The position numbers and the translations under genes are program-made. From contig NW_027417599.1 of NCBI RefSeq assembly GCF_009905375.1, forward strand, positions 1 to 64,000: a stretch of DNA of 64,000 nucleotides, in the 5' to 3' direction. Source of the DNA: Apium graveolens (taxonomy: Eukaryota > Streptophyta > Magnoliopsida > Apiales > Apiaceae). The notes beneath the pieces were generated by a model. The model did not search any database and was not told the origin of the DNA. It was given only the letters and a program-made list of their open reading frames with translations. Each line of letters begins with the position of its first letter. Within the stretch, counting starts at the first letter, position 1. This document shows positions 9,268 to 19,481 of this stretch, one piece after another.

Positions 9268-9926
9268 GGGCATCTCCAAGAGTGGCCAAGATTTTTGGCC
9301 TAAATTTTGGCTTAAATTTGGACCGAGACAACTCTCTATTCCAATAGTTCGGTCTAAATTTTGGTCCAAATTCATATATCAATATTTTATTTTTTTAACT
9401 ATTAATATATTGTTATTTTAATGTGTTGGTACTAATTCACATACTTATTCATATTAATTTCAAACTTAAAAATTTATTAAATTATAAAACATTACACTTA
9501 AACAAGAAAAAATAATATTATAATTAAATTAACTAAAAGAAAAATAGAAAATATTGAACTACTCCGAATTAGTATATTGTTCCCACACATGCTCGATTAA
9601 TGCATCTCGAAGAAGAATATGAGCTTTTTTGTTTTTTATTTTCGATATCGTCAAAGAAATTGTTGATATCGAGTATTTTCATCATTTTCAAGCGTCTCAA
9701 CTTCGGGAATTGGAATTTCGATCAGCTCTTGAATTGAAGCACTCAAATCACGTTCATCTTCACTCAAGTATATTATTAATTTGAATTAAAAATATGTTCA
9801 TCTTCACTCAAGTATATTATTATTAGAAATATGTGAATAGCCGGCACTATTCAATGGCCTAAATTGGAATAGGCCACTGTTGAATCGGTCCAAATTTAGA
9901 CCGATAGGCCACTCTTGGAGATGGCC
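9268..9926 (-). mobile_element. PIF/Harbinger-type element with transposase remnant, unit 1
   Basis: The ends GGGCATCTCCAAGAGTGGCC and (reverse complement) GGCCATCTCCAAGAGTGGCC are 20-bp terminal inverted repeats with one mismatch, flanked on both sides by TTA (9265-9267 and 9927-9929), the target duplication of PIF/Harbinger. On the minus strand at about 9550-9790 a reading ends in HILLRDALIEHVWEQYTNS, like the C-terminal tail of plant Harbinger transposases (Plant_tran family). The DDE core is missing and the remnant contains a stop, so the element is non-autonomous. Confidence 0.8.
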
Positions 9927-9929
9927 TTA

Positions 9930-10869
9930 TAAGAATAACTAAATAGGCCGATTCTTTCCTTAGAACGTACTACTCGAGCTATTTCTGTTTTAGGGCTACT
10001 AAAATGCATATTCGGTGCTGAATGCATTTGCCAGATGATATGTAATGACCAACATGTTATTCAATGTTTCACTGGTCTGTTTCACTTATAGGAAGATGTG
10101 TATTGAACTTGAAGCAAGTTTCTTTTTCAAATCTATCTAATAATAGAGAAATGTGTGCTTCTTATCTTTTTTAATGATCTATTTGAATTTGATTACTGGA
10201 GAAATTTGCTGATGATTATCGTGTTACAAATACGTCTGATAGAGGACCTCTCAACGCGTGCTTCTTACCTTTTTAATGAGCATTTGCCAATGTTTCTGAT
10301 GACATGGTAGTAGAACTTTATGCTTGTGCAAAGGAGATTGGAATATTAAAGCTGTGGAATCATGAAATAATGATAGTGAAAGAACCTGCAGAGAAGATTA
10401 TGCAGCAAGTAGTCTAATAGAACAGGGGAGAACAAGTGCATGTATAATTATATATGAACTAAAGCTCTCAGTTGAAACTGAGAATAAATGTGCTGAGCAT
10501 GACTGGGGACTATATATAGAGGGGTCTTTTGGCTAGTTTGTATTAGGAATAGCAGATATTATGGAAATTATATCCTCAAGAAAAATGCTAATTTTTTTAA
10601 AATGTTTTCAAAAAAAATTCCAAAAATCTCAGTTAACCGGTGGTCATTTATATCTTAAATGGATCTCATGTATATTAATATGCGCATCACAAATGAACAT
10701 GACATGTAATTTTAGAAGAATAAGTTTGGTACTCAATTTAGTACAAAATCTTGAGTGCGAACAATTTGGATATTTTTTGTAGTTTTATTTTACTCAAGTG
10801 AATTAAGATAATTAAGATGTGAGACATTTTAATATTAAATAAAGTGAATTCAAAATTCAACATATTGAA
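9930..10869. other. Intergenic, no gene recognised
   Basis: Mixed-composition sequence with a duplicated phrase (GTGTGCTTCTTATCTTTTTTAATGA near 10152 and a similar one near 10257). A 73-codon frame at 10561 has no recognisable motif and is not called. Confidence 0.4.
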
Positions 10870-10938
10870 TCTGCAGTAGCACTGGCTAAATTAATCATCA
10901 ATTCTTGATATAATCCGGGTTCGATCCCCGGCTGCGAA
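10870..10938 (+). other. tRNA-like D-armless element T3, unit 1
   Basis: TCTGCAG pairs with CTGCGAA imperfectly (degenerate acceptor). The T-arm CCGGG-TTCGATC-CCCGG is perfect, with B-box GGTTCGATCCC. The central hairpin is ATCAA-ttc-TTGAT. The 5' flank AACATATTGAAT is shared with T2, and a T-run (CTCTTTTATTTTATATTTTT) follows. Confidence 0.65.
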
Positions 10939-11028
10939 ACTACTCTTTTATTTTATATTTTTGCCCTTGTTTCTGAGACTACATTCTTGCAACATCTCAG
11001 TACATGATAAAATACAGCTTACCTTAAC

Positions 11029-11214
11029 TGCCCCTTACATATTGATCATATGAAGTTCAGGTAGGTTAATCAGACTGTTTTGTTCTGCTGCTCAGGTCTT
11101 GTTCATTTACGTTTCGATGAATGCCCCTTACATATTGATCATATGAAGTTCAGGTAGGTTAATCAGACTGTTTTGTTCTGCTGCTCAGGTCCTGTTCATT
11201 TACGTTTCGATGAA
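11029..11214. repeat. 93-bp direct tandem duplication, unit 1
   Basis: 11029-11121 and 11122-11214 are two copies of a 93-bp segment starting TGCCCCTTACATATTGATC; they differ by one base (TCTTGTTC versus TCCTGTTC). No ORF function is apparent. Confidence 0.9.
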
Positions 11215-11512
11215 TTTGAACTGGGATATGTTTGTTCATAAAATGATGGGCACTTATTGATCAATTTCGATATTTTTGCATCACTAAAATATCCATATTT
11301 CTTGAAAAGATTCCTAACAGGCTCATTATTTATAGTAACATTACCTTTAGATTGAGCTTTGTCTGATAAATATGTATGATTAAACTTCAAGAAACACAAA
11401 TGGGTTGATTTTAAAGAAGTAACAGTAGTATTTGTGTTTGTAGTTTGTACATACAGTATGTCAAAATCTACAAGATAAATATTTAAAATTCTCCATGCAC
11501 AGAAGCAAAGAA

Positions 11513-11545
11513 TCTGCAGTAGCTCTGGCTAATTAAACATCGAAC
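11513..11545 (+). other. tRNA-like element T4, 5' half only
   Basis: TCTGCAGTAGCTCTGGCTAA matches the 5' half of the other copies. The T-arm and 3' acceptor strand have been lost, and AATATTTAAAATTCTCC from the upstream flank is repeated in their place, suggesting slippage or deletion. Confidence 0.6.
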
Positions 11546-12385
11546 TTACGATAAATATTTAAAATTCTCCAAGAAAAGAATCATTTTTTAATTTTTTTTT
11601 AACCATTGTGTGTGTCTGAGTCTACCTTGCTGCAACATCTCAGTACAAAATAAAATGAAACTTATTTTTTGCCCGGAATTGAGCATTTTTTTTTAATTCA
11701 GCAAGGGCATAATTACCATTTTTTGAGATGCTTTTCAAACTTTTTCTACTCGGGGGTAATCAATGACTAATGCCATTTTATTGCCTAAGCTTAAATTATT
11801 TATTTGCAGGTAATGTGAAAGTCTCCAGGCATATTTATTTGCATGTTCAGATAAGAATATAGCTGATTACTGCTTCAATATCATCAGGCATATTTGTGTT
11901 ACTGCTTCAATATCATCCTTACTTGTTTATCGTATCATTCACTAAACTTAATACCTGCTTAAGTTACACCGAAGGAGAACAATTTAAAAAGTTATTGTAG
12001 CGGGTCCTGAGAAAAATAGAAGATGACTAGATGAGAGAAGTACTCACATGACTACACGAAAGAGTCTCCAGATTGAAAGTACTTGAATTAAGCTATTCTG
12101 CTATCAATGTAATCGCTGTGAACTACTACTCATTTCTTTTTGTTCCATCAGTGCAGCTCTATCAGGAACTAGTTCATTTATATTCAACAAAAAGAGTACT
12201 CTCTTCTCTGTGGTACTTAATAATCCTTCGGTAAAAGTCAATAATTAGGTAAAGTCTGCTGGAACTGAAACCGCCAAGCTTCAGAACAAGCCCAAACTGG
12301 ACAGACTAAAGTCTGCAAAAACAAGCCATATAACCTGGATTACAGCAAGGATAGGAATGGCAAAAAAAATTTTAAAAAGAGAAAC

Positions 12386-12450
12386 TCCGCAGCCGGGGAT
12401 CGAACCCGGATTAATATCAATTTTTTTGATTTAGCCAGCGCTACTGCGGA
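12386..12450 (-). other. tRNA-like D-armless element T5, unit 1
   Basis: Minus strand: perfect TCCGCAG/CTGCGGA acceptor-like stem, GTAGCGCTGGCTAA, hairpin ATCAA-aaaaa-TTGAT, perfect T-arm CCGGG-TTCGATC-CCCGG, then CTCTTTTT. This is the cleanest copy with T6 and the best model for the family. It converges with T4 as T2 does with T1. Confidence 0.7.
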
Positions 12451-14050
12451 TTCAATGTGGTACAAACTTACAAAATAATAATATATATCTTTTACTAAAT
12501 ATTGGATGATGTCCAAATATTGAATGATGTCCAAATAAAGGGAGATTATTCAATACTCTATATTAAGGAATGTTTTGTTCGTATTTTATTATAAATTAAT
12601 AATTATTTTAATATTTTTAAAATCTAAATTAAGAATGGTGAGTCCTAAAATATTAAAAAGTAAGCCCTAATTTAACAATTTTTAACACTGTAAGGTTCAC
12701 CAATCCCCTTTTTGGGTTTTAAAAATATTAAAAAATAAATTATTAAAATATACACTGAATTAGGTTTTAGGAATTAGGGTCTAGGCCCTAACCCCTAGTA
12801 TTTAAAACCCTAATTTAATCTACGGTTTAGGACCTAAACTTTAATAACTGAACTATAAATATTAATTATTTTTAATATTTTAGGTTTCACCATATCTCAG
12901 TTTGGATTTTAAACATATTAAAATATTTATAGACATGGATAAAATATGAATAAAACATCTTTTAGAATATCGTGTTAAGTTTAGAAACATAATATTATCT
13001 AGTATTTTTTGTAAAAAAAAATTGAAAAACGAAACACCAATTTGAGTTTTCCCACAAAACTCAACATCAGTCTCCGTTTTTAGCATAAAAAAATTAAAAA
13101 AATGTATCACACATTTGCGTTTTGCATGTTGGGAAAAAAAAGAAACGCGAAATCACGTTTTTGGTTTATAGAAAACGGACTTCGAGACCCGTTTTGAAAT
13201 GACATTTGAGGTCATTTTTCTCAAAATAGCAATTAGGGTATTCTATCCCAAAAAGTGACCAACTCCACCAAATTTATAAGTAAAAATTGCACTTTTTTAT
13301 TTTAAAAAATTAAGAGTTAGAAATGAAAATAAAAGTTAAGAGTAGATGATAAAAAACGTTAGGATTAGATATTGAACGAACGTTTCTAATTAACATCACT
13401 TTAAGGTTAGTTTGATAAATATTGTAATTGATTATTAATTACGAGAGATGAATACGCATGTTCATAGAGTTACATGAAGTTAATTTCATGCCTTTTATAT
13501 GTTGATCCACGTAATTACTCATCAGTTTTTGATGAGTTAAAACTAGTTCAATTTGCAAGATTTCTATCATTTAGAATTTAGAATTTGATCAAATCCGTCT
13601 CTATCACTTAGACCGGTTTTCTAATTATGTAGTTGACATGAGAATCAAAACTGATTTTCAAAATTTACAGAGTATTCTTGACTTCCCCCAAAAGATGGTT
13701 GAAAAGTACAAAGATTTTAAATTTTATTGACTTTATATGTTGGTAACTAATTTTACCGATTGCAACTACAACAATTAAGAGAGGATTTTTAGCCAAAAAA
13801 TTTCACAATTATCCAATTTATAAAATCGTATTTTGAATATTTTCGAGCCGATTTCGAACCAAACTCAAGCCGAATATGCCAAAACCTCGTCTCCAGCTCA
13901 TTTCTTAACAAACACAATTTTGTGCTCTAGCTCAAGTTTTTAATGAACCGCGCGAGTTGTTCGTAAACATCTTCATAAAATGATAATCTGGTTTATAATA
14001 CATTATTCTAATAGATATTCATTTAGTTGGGGGGAAAAAATTCCAACGCC
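12451..14050. other. AT-rich intergenic stretch, no gene recognised
   Basis: Contains scattered CCCTAA/TTAGGG-like words (12640-12830), which are too irregular to be telomeric, and a near-palindrome AAACGGACTTCGAGACCCGTTTT at about 13175. Short frames on the minus strand (e.g. 12880-13110) are low-complexity and not called. Confidence 0.4.
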
Positions 14051-14059
14051 CGTATATTT

Positions 14060-14808
14060 GAACCTGGATCCGTTACTTTGCATCAACATTTACCTTTATA
14101 ACACCATTTAGAGGCCTGACCCACCTATCTCCTCCATATTTAGGACATGTAAATGGAGAGACATTTAAACTAAACTGAGCCTTCTTCGACAACCTAAGCA
14201 AACTGCAAACTACTACAAGGCCACTGCAAAGGCAACTACTACTGGTACTACAAGACCAATGCAACCAACTGCAGACCAACCTAAACCCAAATACTAGAAT
14301 CCAAGGAAACTAAGGACTAGAACAAGGACTAGAACAAAGAGACTAAAGCCAGGAAACCCTAAACGTCTAATATGATAATTTCTTTTTATCCCATCTGTAA
14401 GTCTGTTGCAAAAGAAGGGCCAGCCATCGAGGAGTTGACAGATATAGAAGATGCAGTACTAAAACTAGGACCAGAACTAGGACCATCCAACACCATCTTG
14501 CCTTAACCTTTATCAACCATGTTACCAGAGCTGATAAGAGCTTTGCTTCCCCCTTCATCTGGTTCTTTAATGGTAGTAAGGCTCGCAGATATATCATGAT
14601 TCATATTGATAAGAGATGGATCTTCCTCAAGAATTGGATTAGACAAAGTTGCATTATGTGCCATCAAATTAGAGACTGAAGGGTCAAGTGAAGGAACTTT
14701 CATCTGCATCATTTCTGAAGAAATAAAAGTATTTGCAGTTGGCTGATTCAGAGGAGGAAGCCTGCAAAACCTCTCCCAGGCCCAAGTCTGGAATGATCTC
14801 GAAAGCAT
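14060..14808 (-). pseudogene. Decayed coding fragment: unknown segment plus N-terminal RNase H-like piece, unit 1
   Basis: Two readings on the minus strand. The upstream one (14503-14808) contains SFQTWAWERFCRLPPLNQP, reminiscent of the LQxWAWERF motif of the plant mobile domain (aminotransferase-like) family, then a Ser/Asn/Met-rich tail without known features. The downstream one (14073-14279) ends RWVRPLNGVIKVNVDAK, the typical first strand of plant RVT_3 RNase H domains including its catalytic Asp. The frames are shifted and stop-broken, and the C-terminal half of the RNase H domain seen at 3491 in block X1 is missing here. Repeated GGACTAGAACAA and GGACCAGAACTA motifs (14312-14485) occur between. 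Function cannot be assigned. Confidence 0.45.
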
Positions 14809-15828
14809 CTAAATGAGGGCCAAGACCATGTCTAGATCTAGATATTCTTGTTTAACTATATTATTGTTCTTTTAAGATTATTCTTTAGTCATTACATCAC
14901 ATCTAACCTAGAAAAGAGCAAACCACAAATATCTAAATAAAATTGAAATCATATCTCGTTTTTTGGAACAATTGTCAGTAACGCACAATGATGGAATTAT
15001 TAAGCAAAAAAACAAAATCCACAAAATTCATAAACCTCACTTGCCTTGGGAAGTCACGTTCACAAACAAGGATTCAATCTTGATATTTTGCCCGATCAAT
15101 TCAATCAAATATTAAGCAAGGCTAGAGTCTCCACAAAAGGATGAATAACAAACGGTGGGGGGCACTCCCATGGGTAATCGTAATTCGGATTGGGTGTCCA
15201 ACTAACACATGAATCAACAAATTTGTTGGGCTCATCATTATCAAGATTATACGAAACCAGGTCCCTTGATCTTGCAAGAATTGGTTCTCCGTTGTTCCTT
15301 ACACCCAAAACTTCTACACGTATAGGAGTGCTACATGTTTTACTCCAAAGAAAGTAAGCAAGAGATGATTGCTCAAGCGAATGAAGAACTGGAATGCAAT
15401 GCCAACTGTCTTTATCATCTTCGGGCAATGAGATTACACGAAGCATGTCACTCTTGGTATCGTAGCACAATATTTTTCTTCTGTAGTCGGAACCCTTTGC
15501 TATCCAAAATGCAGCACCATTAACAAAAACAGCATCTCTGTAACTAATGGCACAAACGAAAACCTTATCTTGACTTAATGCCTTCCAAGAATTAGATTTT
15601 AGACTATAAACACTAATGAAGACTGAATGAGGGTCATGCTTACCACGGGCCAAATGCAGAGGTTTGACAACATGCACCACAACATAATCATTGATTTCCG
15701 GTAAAAACCCAAAAGCCAATGCATTCCACCTACTCTCGCTAAAAGGAAGAGGTGAATCCGGGAGAGTTTTGTATTTTTCAACTAGAGGATTCCACAGATA
15801 TAATTGTTATCAACATACCAATTTGAAC

Positions 15829-17030
15829 TGTAATATCCCGTAATTTTTAGAATTCGATCAATAATGGAATAATAGAAAAAAATATTAAAATTAGATAAGG
15901 ACTAGGATTTAAAATTAGATTAGACTAATGGGCCTAAAATTTTGGATCAGATACTAATATGGATAACTTGTAGGTTAAGATATAGGGTTTTGTATCGTTA
16001 TAAATACCCCATATTCGTATTCCTTGTTTTTATCATTAAAATTCGTAGGACTCTTCTCAGCAAAAATCAGCAGTCTTGTAAAATTCGTAGAAAATTCATC
16101 GTAAGTCGGAATTCAGTGATCCTGGACTTTTCGTAAAGCTCTTTTCGTTCTCTACAACTTTCGTGTTTCATCTTTTTCAAGAAAATGTCGTTTAGAGGGT
16201 CAAAAAAGCTATATTCAGATCTGGTCAGGCTTTGGGGTAAGTACTTTTTGACCTACTTTTATTTTCGGAAAAGTTTTGATACTCTGATTTTCGAATTTCG
16301 TATAAGATATAAGAATTCTGTTTCGAACTATATAAGAATAAGATACGAGAATCTTTTGAAACCCAGTCTCTACGTTTTCGAACCCGTTCGTAATTTACGC
16401 TATAGTTCTGGAACTAGCCTTAGATACCCTTAGTAGGCGCACGAGTATGCAACTTTAGATACCTATTAAGGGCGCGTAATTATTGAATTTTAGATGCCGA
16501 CCACTGGCAAAGTGTGGTATATGAGAATAAGAATAAGAATTAGATGCCGGCTACTGGCAAAGTGTGGCCGTAGATCAAGACTGTGGTATTTATAAGAATT
16601 ATCGTTTCATTATGTTTTACTCTGTTCTGATCTGTTATAAAAATCTGCTCTCTTCTGTTTTAAATTCTGAATTTTAAGATATAAAACTTTGGGTTGGATT
16701 TATTTTAGAAATTGTTTTTACAAAATTATTATTGTTTTGAGAAAAATCATTTTATTAAAAACACTCATTGTTTTCCGGTTAAATAGTTAGTCAATTTGTA
16801 CTTGCTGAGTTTTGTACCTCACCCCTTTTATATTTCAGGTTTTGTATATGATTCGAGTTGGAAATCATTGGAGTTCGAGGATCTTAGTATGGGAGTAGAT
16901 TGACCTTTGGGCTTCCGTTTTTAGCTGCGCTTTCGTAATAGTACCTTTGTGATAGAGTTTTAGATTAATAAATTATATTTTGTAATAGTTTTGATTTAGA
17001 GTTAATAGTCCGGAAGTGTGGGCTTTTGCA
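15829..17030 (+). mobile_element. Solo LTR (Gypsy-type) inserted in the F-box pseudogene, unit 1
   Basis: Starts TGTAATATCCCG, ends GGGCTTTTGCA, and is flanked by the perfect 5-bp target duplication TGAAC (15824-15828 and 17031-17035). TG...CA ends, 1,202 bp length, a TATA box at 15999 and no internal coding region identify a solo LTR left by recombination between two LTRs. The TGTAATATCCCG start is typical of Tekay/chromovirus-like Gypsy LTRs. It contains a short internal duplication (AGATGCCG-C-ACTGGCAAAGTG at 16493 and 16541). Confidence 0.88.
15999..16006 (+). promoter_or_regulatory. TATA box of solo LTR
   Basis: TATAAATA followed by CCCC about 170 bp into the LTR is the likely core promoter. 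Transcription from it would run antisense to the F-box pseudogene. Confidence 0.5.
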
Positions 17031-17792
17031 TGAACGAAGTAAAGTTGCCGTGCAGATCAGACCATTTGATACTGCACGTCACGCACCGCTGACCTTAGGC
17101 AAGCCAGGAAGATGTTTAATCTTGCAGTATTCTTGACATTGCACATCATCAAAATGTATTGTTAATTCTCCGATTCGATAATTTTCAAAATAGAGATATT
17201 TAGAATTAGGATTACGGGCAATAATTTTCTGCTGATTTAATTGAAGGGTAATAAACATCGGAGTTTGACCGAGAAAGTACCATGATTTTTGGACGCACCT
17301 GCAACGTAAGATATATTTTACGGGGAGTCTTACAAGAATTCCTGCTAACAAATCTTCCGACAAGTCATCAATCTGCAATCCTTTATTCTCAGGGATATTG
17401 CAAACAAGATCATTAAACAAGGCCATCTTCATCTTCTTCTTCCCCTGTTGCTTTCGAGAGCCTTCAATCGAGTTCAACGTACTACATTGTTGTTTCTTCG
17501 AACGCTTGTGAAGCCTTCGGTTGAGGAGCTGAGTTTTAAAAAAATCCCAAAAATCTCATCTTCTTCCTGTACTTAGACATTGATTTGATTTCGGGAAATT
17601 TGGCCCGCTGCAGCTTATTATTTATTTGACCTAACCTGTTCTTGTTTTTCCGCATCTTTCTAGATTTTATTTTTAAGATCATCCAATTTTTAACAATCCC
17701 TATTGGTCGGTCGGGTCAGGTCAATCCTATTTATTGGCAGTCGGCCAATTTTTATTGATCATTAAATTAATTTTAATTCTAGTTGATATTAA

Positions 17793-17840
17793 CATTACAA
17801 GAAAAACGGGTAAATACGACCGGTTAAAAATCCGTTGTAT
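17793..17840 (+). repeat. CACTA-like terminal fragment
   Basis: CATTACAAGAAAAACGGG followed by TAAATACGACCGG and ATCCGTTGTATTT looks like a diverged CACTA terminus with subterminal repeats; AAATACAACCGC near 18267 may be the related other side. No transposase or clear partner end. Confidence 0.4.
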
Positions 17841-18054
17841 TTTGTTGAAGAAGATAGATAGATACAAAATTGCAGTTGATAAGTTTCGAAACGTACCGAA
17901 TTTCTGGAGGGTCGGATCGGAAAATTGAAAAATGAGTTGCGGGAGAAGAGCAGGGGAGTGCAACGAAGTAAAGTGGTACATAAAGTTTCCAATGAGAGTT
18001 ATGTGAATTGTGGGGTTTAGAAGGGGTTTAGGCCATTTGAGAGAGATAGAGAGG

Positions 18055-18158
18055 TAGAAAAAGAAAGAAGGGGAGCAAGGGAGGAGGAGGAGGCGCGGGG
18101 GTTAGGTAGACACTGGACAGGGTAACAAGGGGTGGGGGCGGGGGCGGGTGGTAAGGGG
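18055..18158 (+). other. Purine-rich tract with G-quadruplex motif, unit 1
   Basis: A GA-rich run (GAGAGAGATAGAGAGG onward) leads into GGGG-T-GGGGG-C-GGGGG-C-GGG at 18129-18148, with another GGGG at 18155. Four G-runs with 1-nt loops is a strong quadruplex-forming pattern. It lies upstream of array B and is preserved in unit 2. Confidence 0.75.
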
Positions 18159-18564
18159 TTTAAAATTAAAAAATTATATTATTTTATAGTTTTTTTATAA
18201 AATATAATACCAACCCTTAGATTATATTTTAGTGTTTAAATTTGCGGATCGCTGACGTGGTCAGGCTAAATACAACCGCAGTTAGTTGAATTTAGGAGTG
18301 TCAATTTATAAATTCAGTTCATTTATTACGTATTTGTTGTTATGAAAATTAAAATCCGGATTATTTCTATAAAAAATATTGGAATTTGTTAAACTTTTTC
18401 TTAAAATTTTATAATTTTATAATTTATTTTAAAAACTCATTATTTTAATAGAAAATTAAATTTTGATTTTGATCGATTTTATGATAAATTCAATTAATAA
18501 GAATGTGCGGTAAAATTTAGAATTATGTTTAATTATACTTTATTTGTTAAAATAATGGAGCTCC

Positions 18565-19202
18565 AATAATTAAAATACATTTTATTTTTTCTAAATTTTT
18601 ATAATATTACTAAAATATATAGATATTGAAATCTGTAAAGTTAGATCATTCATAAATATTTTTAAAAATCGAAACATGGGTATTAGACTAATACTAGTAA
18701 TAATTACTTGTCAAACTACTAGTTGAGAGTGAAAATAGCAAGCTAAATATATTTTTTTTTTCTAATTTTTTATAATATCACTAAAATATATAACTCTTGA
18801 CATCTGTAAGTTTGGCTAATTCATAAACATTTTTAAAAAAATTGAAACATCGGTATTAGACTAACACTAGTAAGAAATACCAGTCAAACTACTTGTTGAA
18901 TGTTAAAATAGCAAATCAAATATATTTATTTTTTTCTAAAACTTTTGTAATATCACTTAAGTATATAAATCTTCACATCTGTAAAGTTGGATCATTCATA
19001 AATATTTTTTAAAAAATCAAAACATAGCTATTAGACTAACACTAGTAAAAAAATACTGGTTAAACTACTAGTTTACTATTTAAATAGCAAATCAAATACA
19101 TTTATTTTTTTCTAAAATTTTTATTATATCACTAAAATATATAGATCTTTACATTCTTACGGTTGGATCATTCATAAACATTTTGTAAAAAATTGAAACA
19201 TC
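18565..19202. repeat. Tandem array B, ~3.7 monomers, truncated by deletion, unit 1
   Basis: Monomers of ~174 bp with CTAAAATATATAGATCTT, CGGTTGGATCATTCATAAA, GAAACATCGGTATTAGAC and CAAACTACTAGTTGA. The array stops inside a monomer at GAAACATC (19202) and is joined through TT to sequence that in unit 2 lies 6.4 kb further on. Confidence 0.88.
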
Positions 19203-19220
19203 TTTGTATTTTACAATATA

Positions 19221-19479
19221 CTCTCTCTGTCCCTAAAAACGTTTCATCTTTGTGTTGGACACGTTTGCCAATGCACACTTTTGATTGTTAATATCTTTAA
19301 ATTCGTATTAGTATTAAATATAAAAATTTCACTGTATTAAAGTACTGATAAATACGAATCCAACGAGATCACTCATGACTATGTTTGATATTATAGATTA
19401 AACGTAAATTAGTAGTTAATCGCTTACCGTAAATAGTACCGAAAGTCAAATTAGGCAACGTATTAAGGGACGGAGGGAG
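19221..19479. mobile_element. Stowaway-like MITE, unit 1
   Basis: Ends CTCTCTCTGTCCC and GGGACGGAGGGAG form imperfect inverted repeats of the CTCCCTCCGTCCC type, flanked by TA on both sides (19219-19220, 19480-19481). 259 bp, no ORF. Tc1/mariner-derived. Confidence 0.85.
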
Positions 19480-19481
19480 TA

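Larger units (their letters stand above)
11414..14850. repeat. Block X2, diverged duplicate of X1
   Basis: Starts at GAAGTAACAGTAGT and follows X1 up to the F-box pseudogene. It represents the empty-site state for the CACTA insertion seen at the left of X1. A shorter third copy of the beginning of this block lies at 10860-11040 (tRNA-like element T3 plus TCTGAGACTAC...CAACATCTCAGTAC). Confidence 0.7.
15105..17580 (-). pseudogene. F-box pseudogene split by a solo LTR (unit 1)
   Basis: Paralogue of F1 on the same strand. The N-terminal part (17041-17580) starts MSKYRKKMRFLGFF but then hits a stop after a T-run expansion; the F-box itself (17200-17400) is intact in sequence. The Trp codon of the ...SGAWRA motif is now TGA (about 17075). 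A 1,202-bp LTR sits at 15829-17030. Left of it the C-terminal FBA region continues (IYLWNP region frameshifted near 15800, then an open frame 15719-15105), missing about 34 codons that in F1 encode residues ~361-395 (the MWVLKYDSLNEFSWEKKMS stretch); that loss is in frame. At least four independent lesions, so it is not a functional gene, although the two remaining open pieces could be transcribed. Confidence 0.9.

Noticed and set aside
12640..12830. CCCTAA/TTAGGG-like words suggesting interstitial telomeric repeat
   Set aside because: Words are few, irregular and mixed with other AT-rich sequence; there is no tandem run of the plant telomere heptamer.
16185..16433. 82-codon frame as a gene
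   Set aside because: Lies entirely inside the solo LTR; low-complexity basic/aromatic translation, no domain.
19221..19479. Target duplication showing the 6.4-kb block is a transposon insertion in unit 2
   Set aside because: No matching short duplication or terminal repeats flank 47746-54160, and the block starts mid-monomer of array B.
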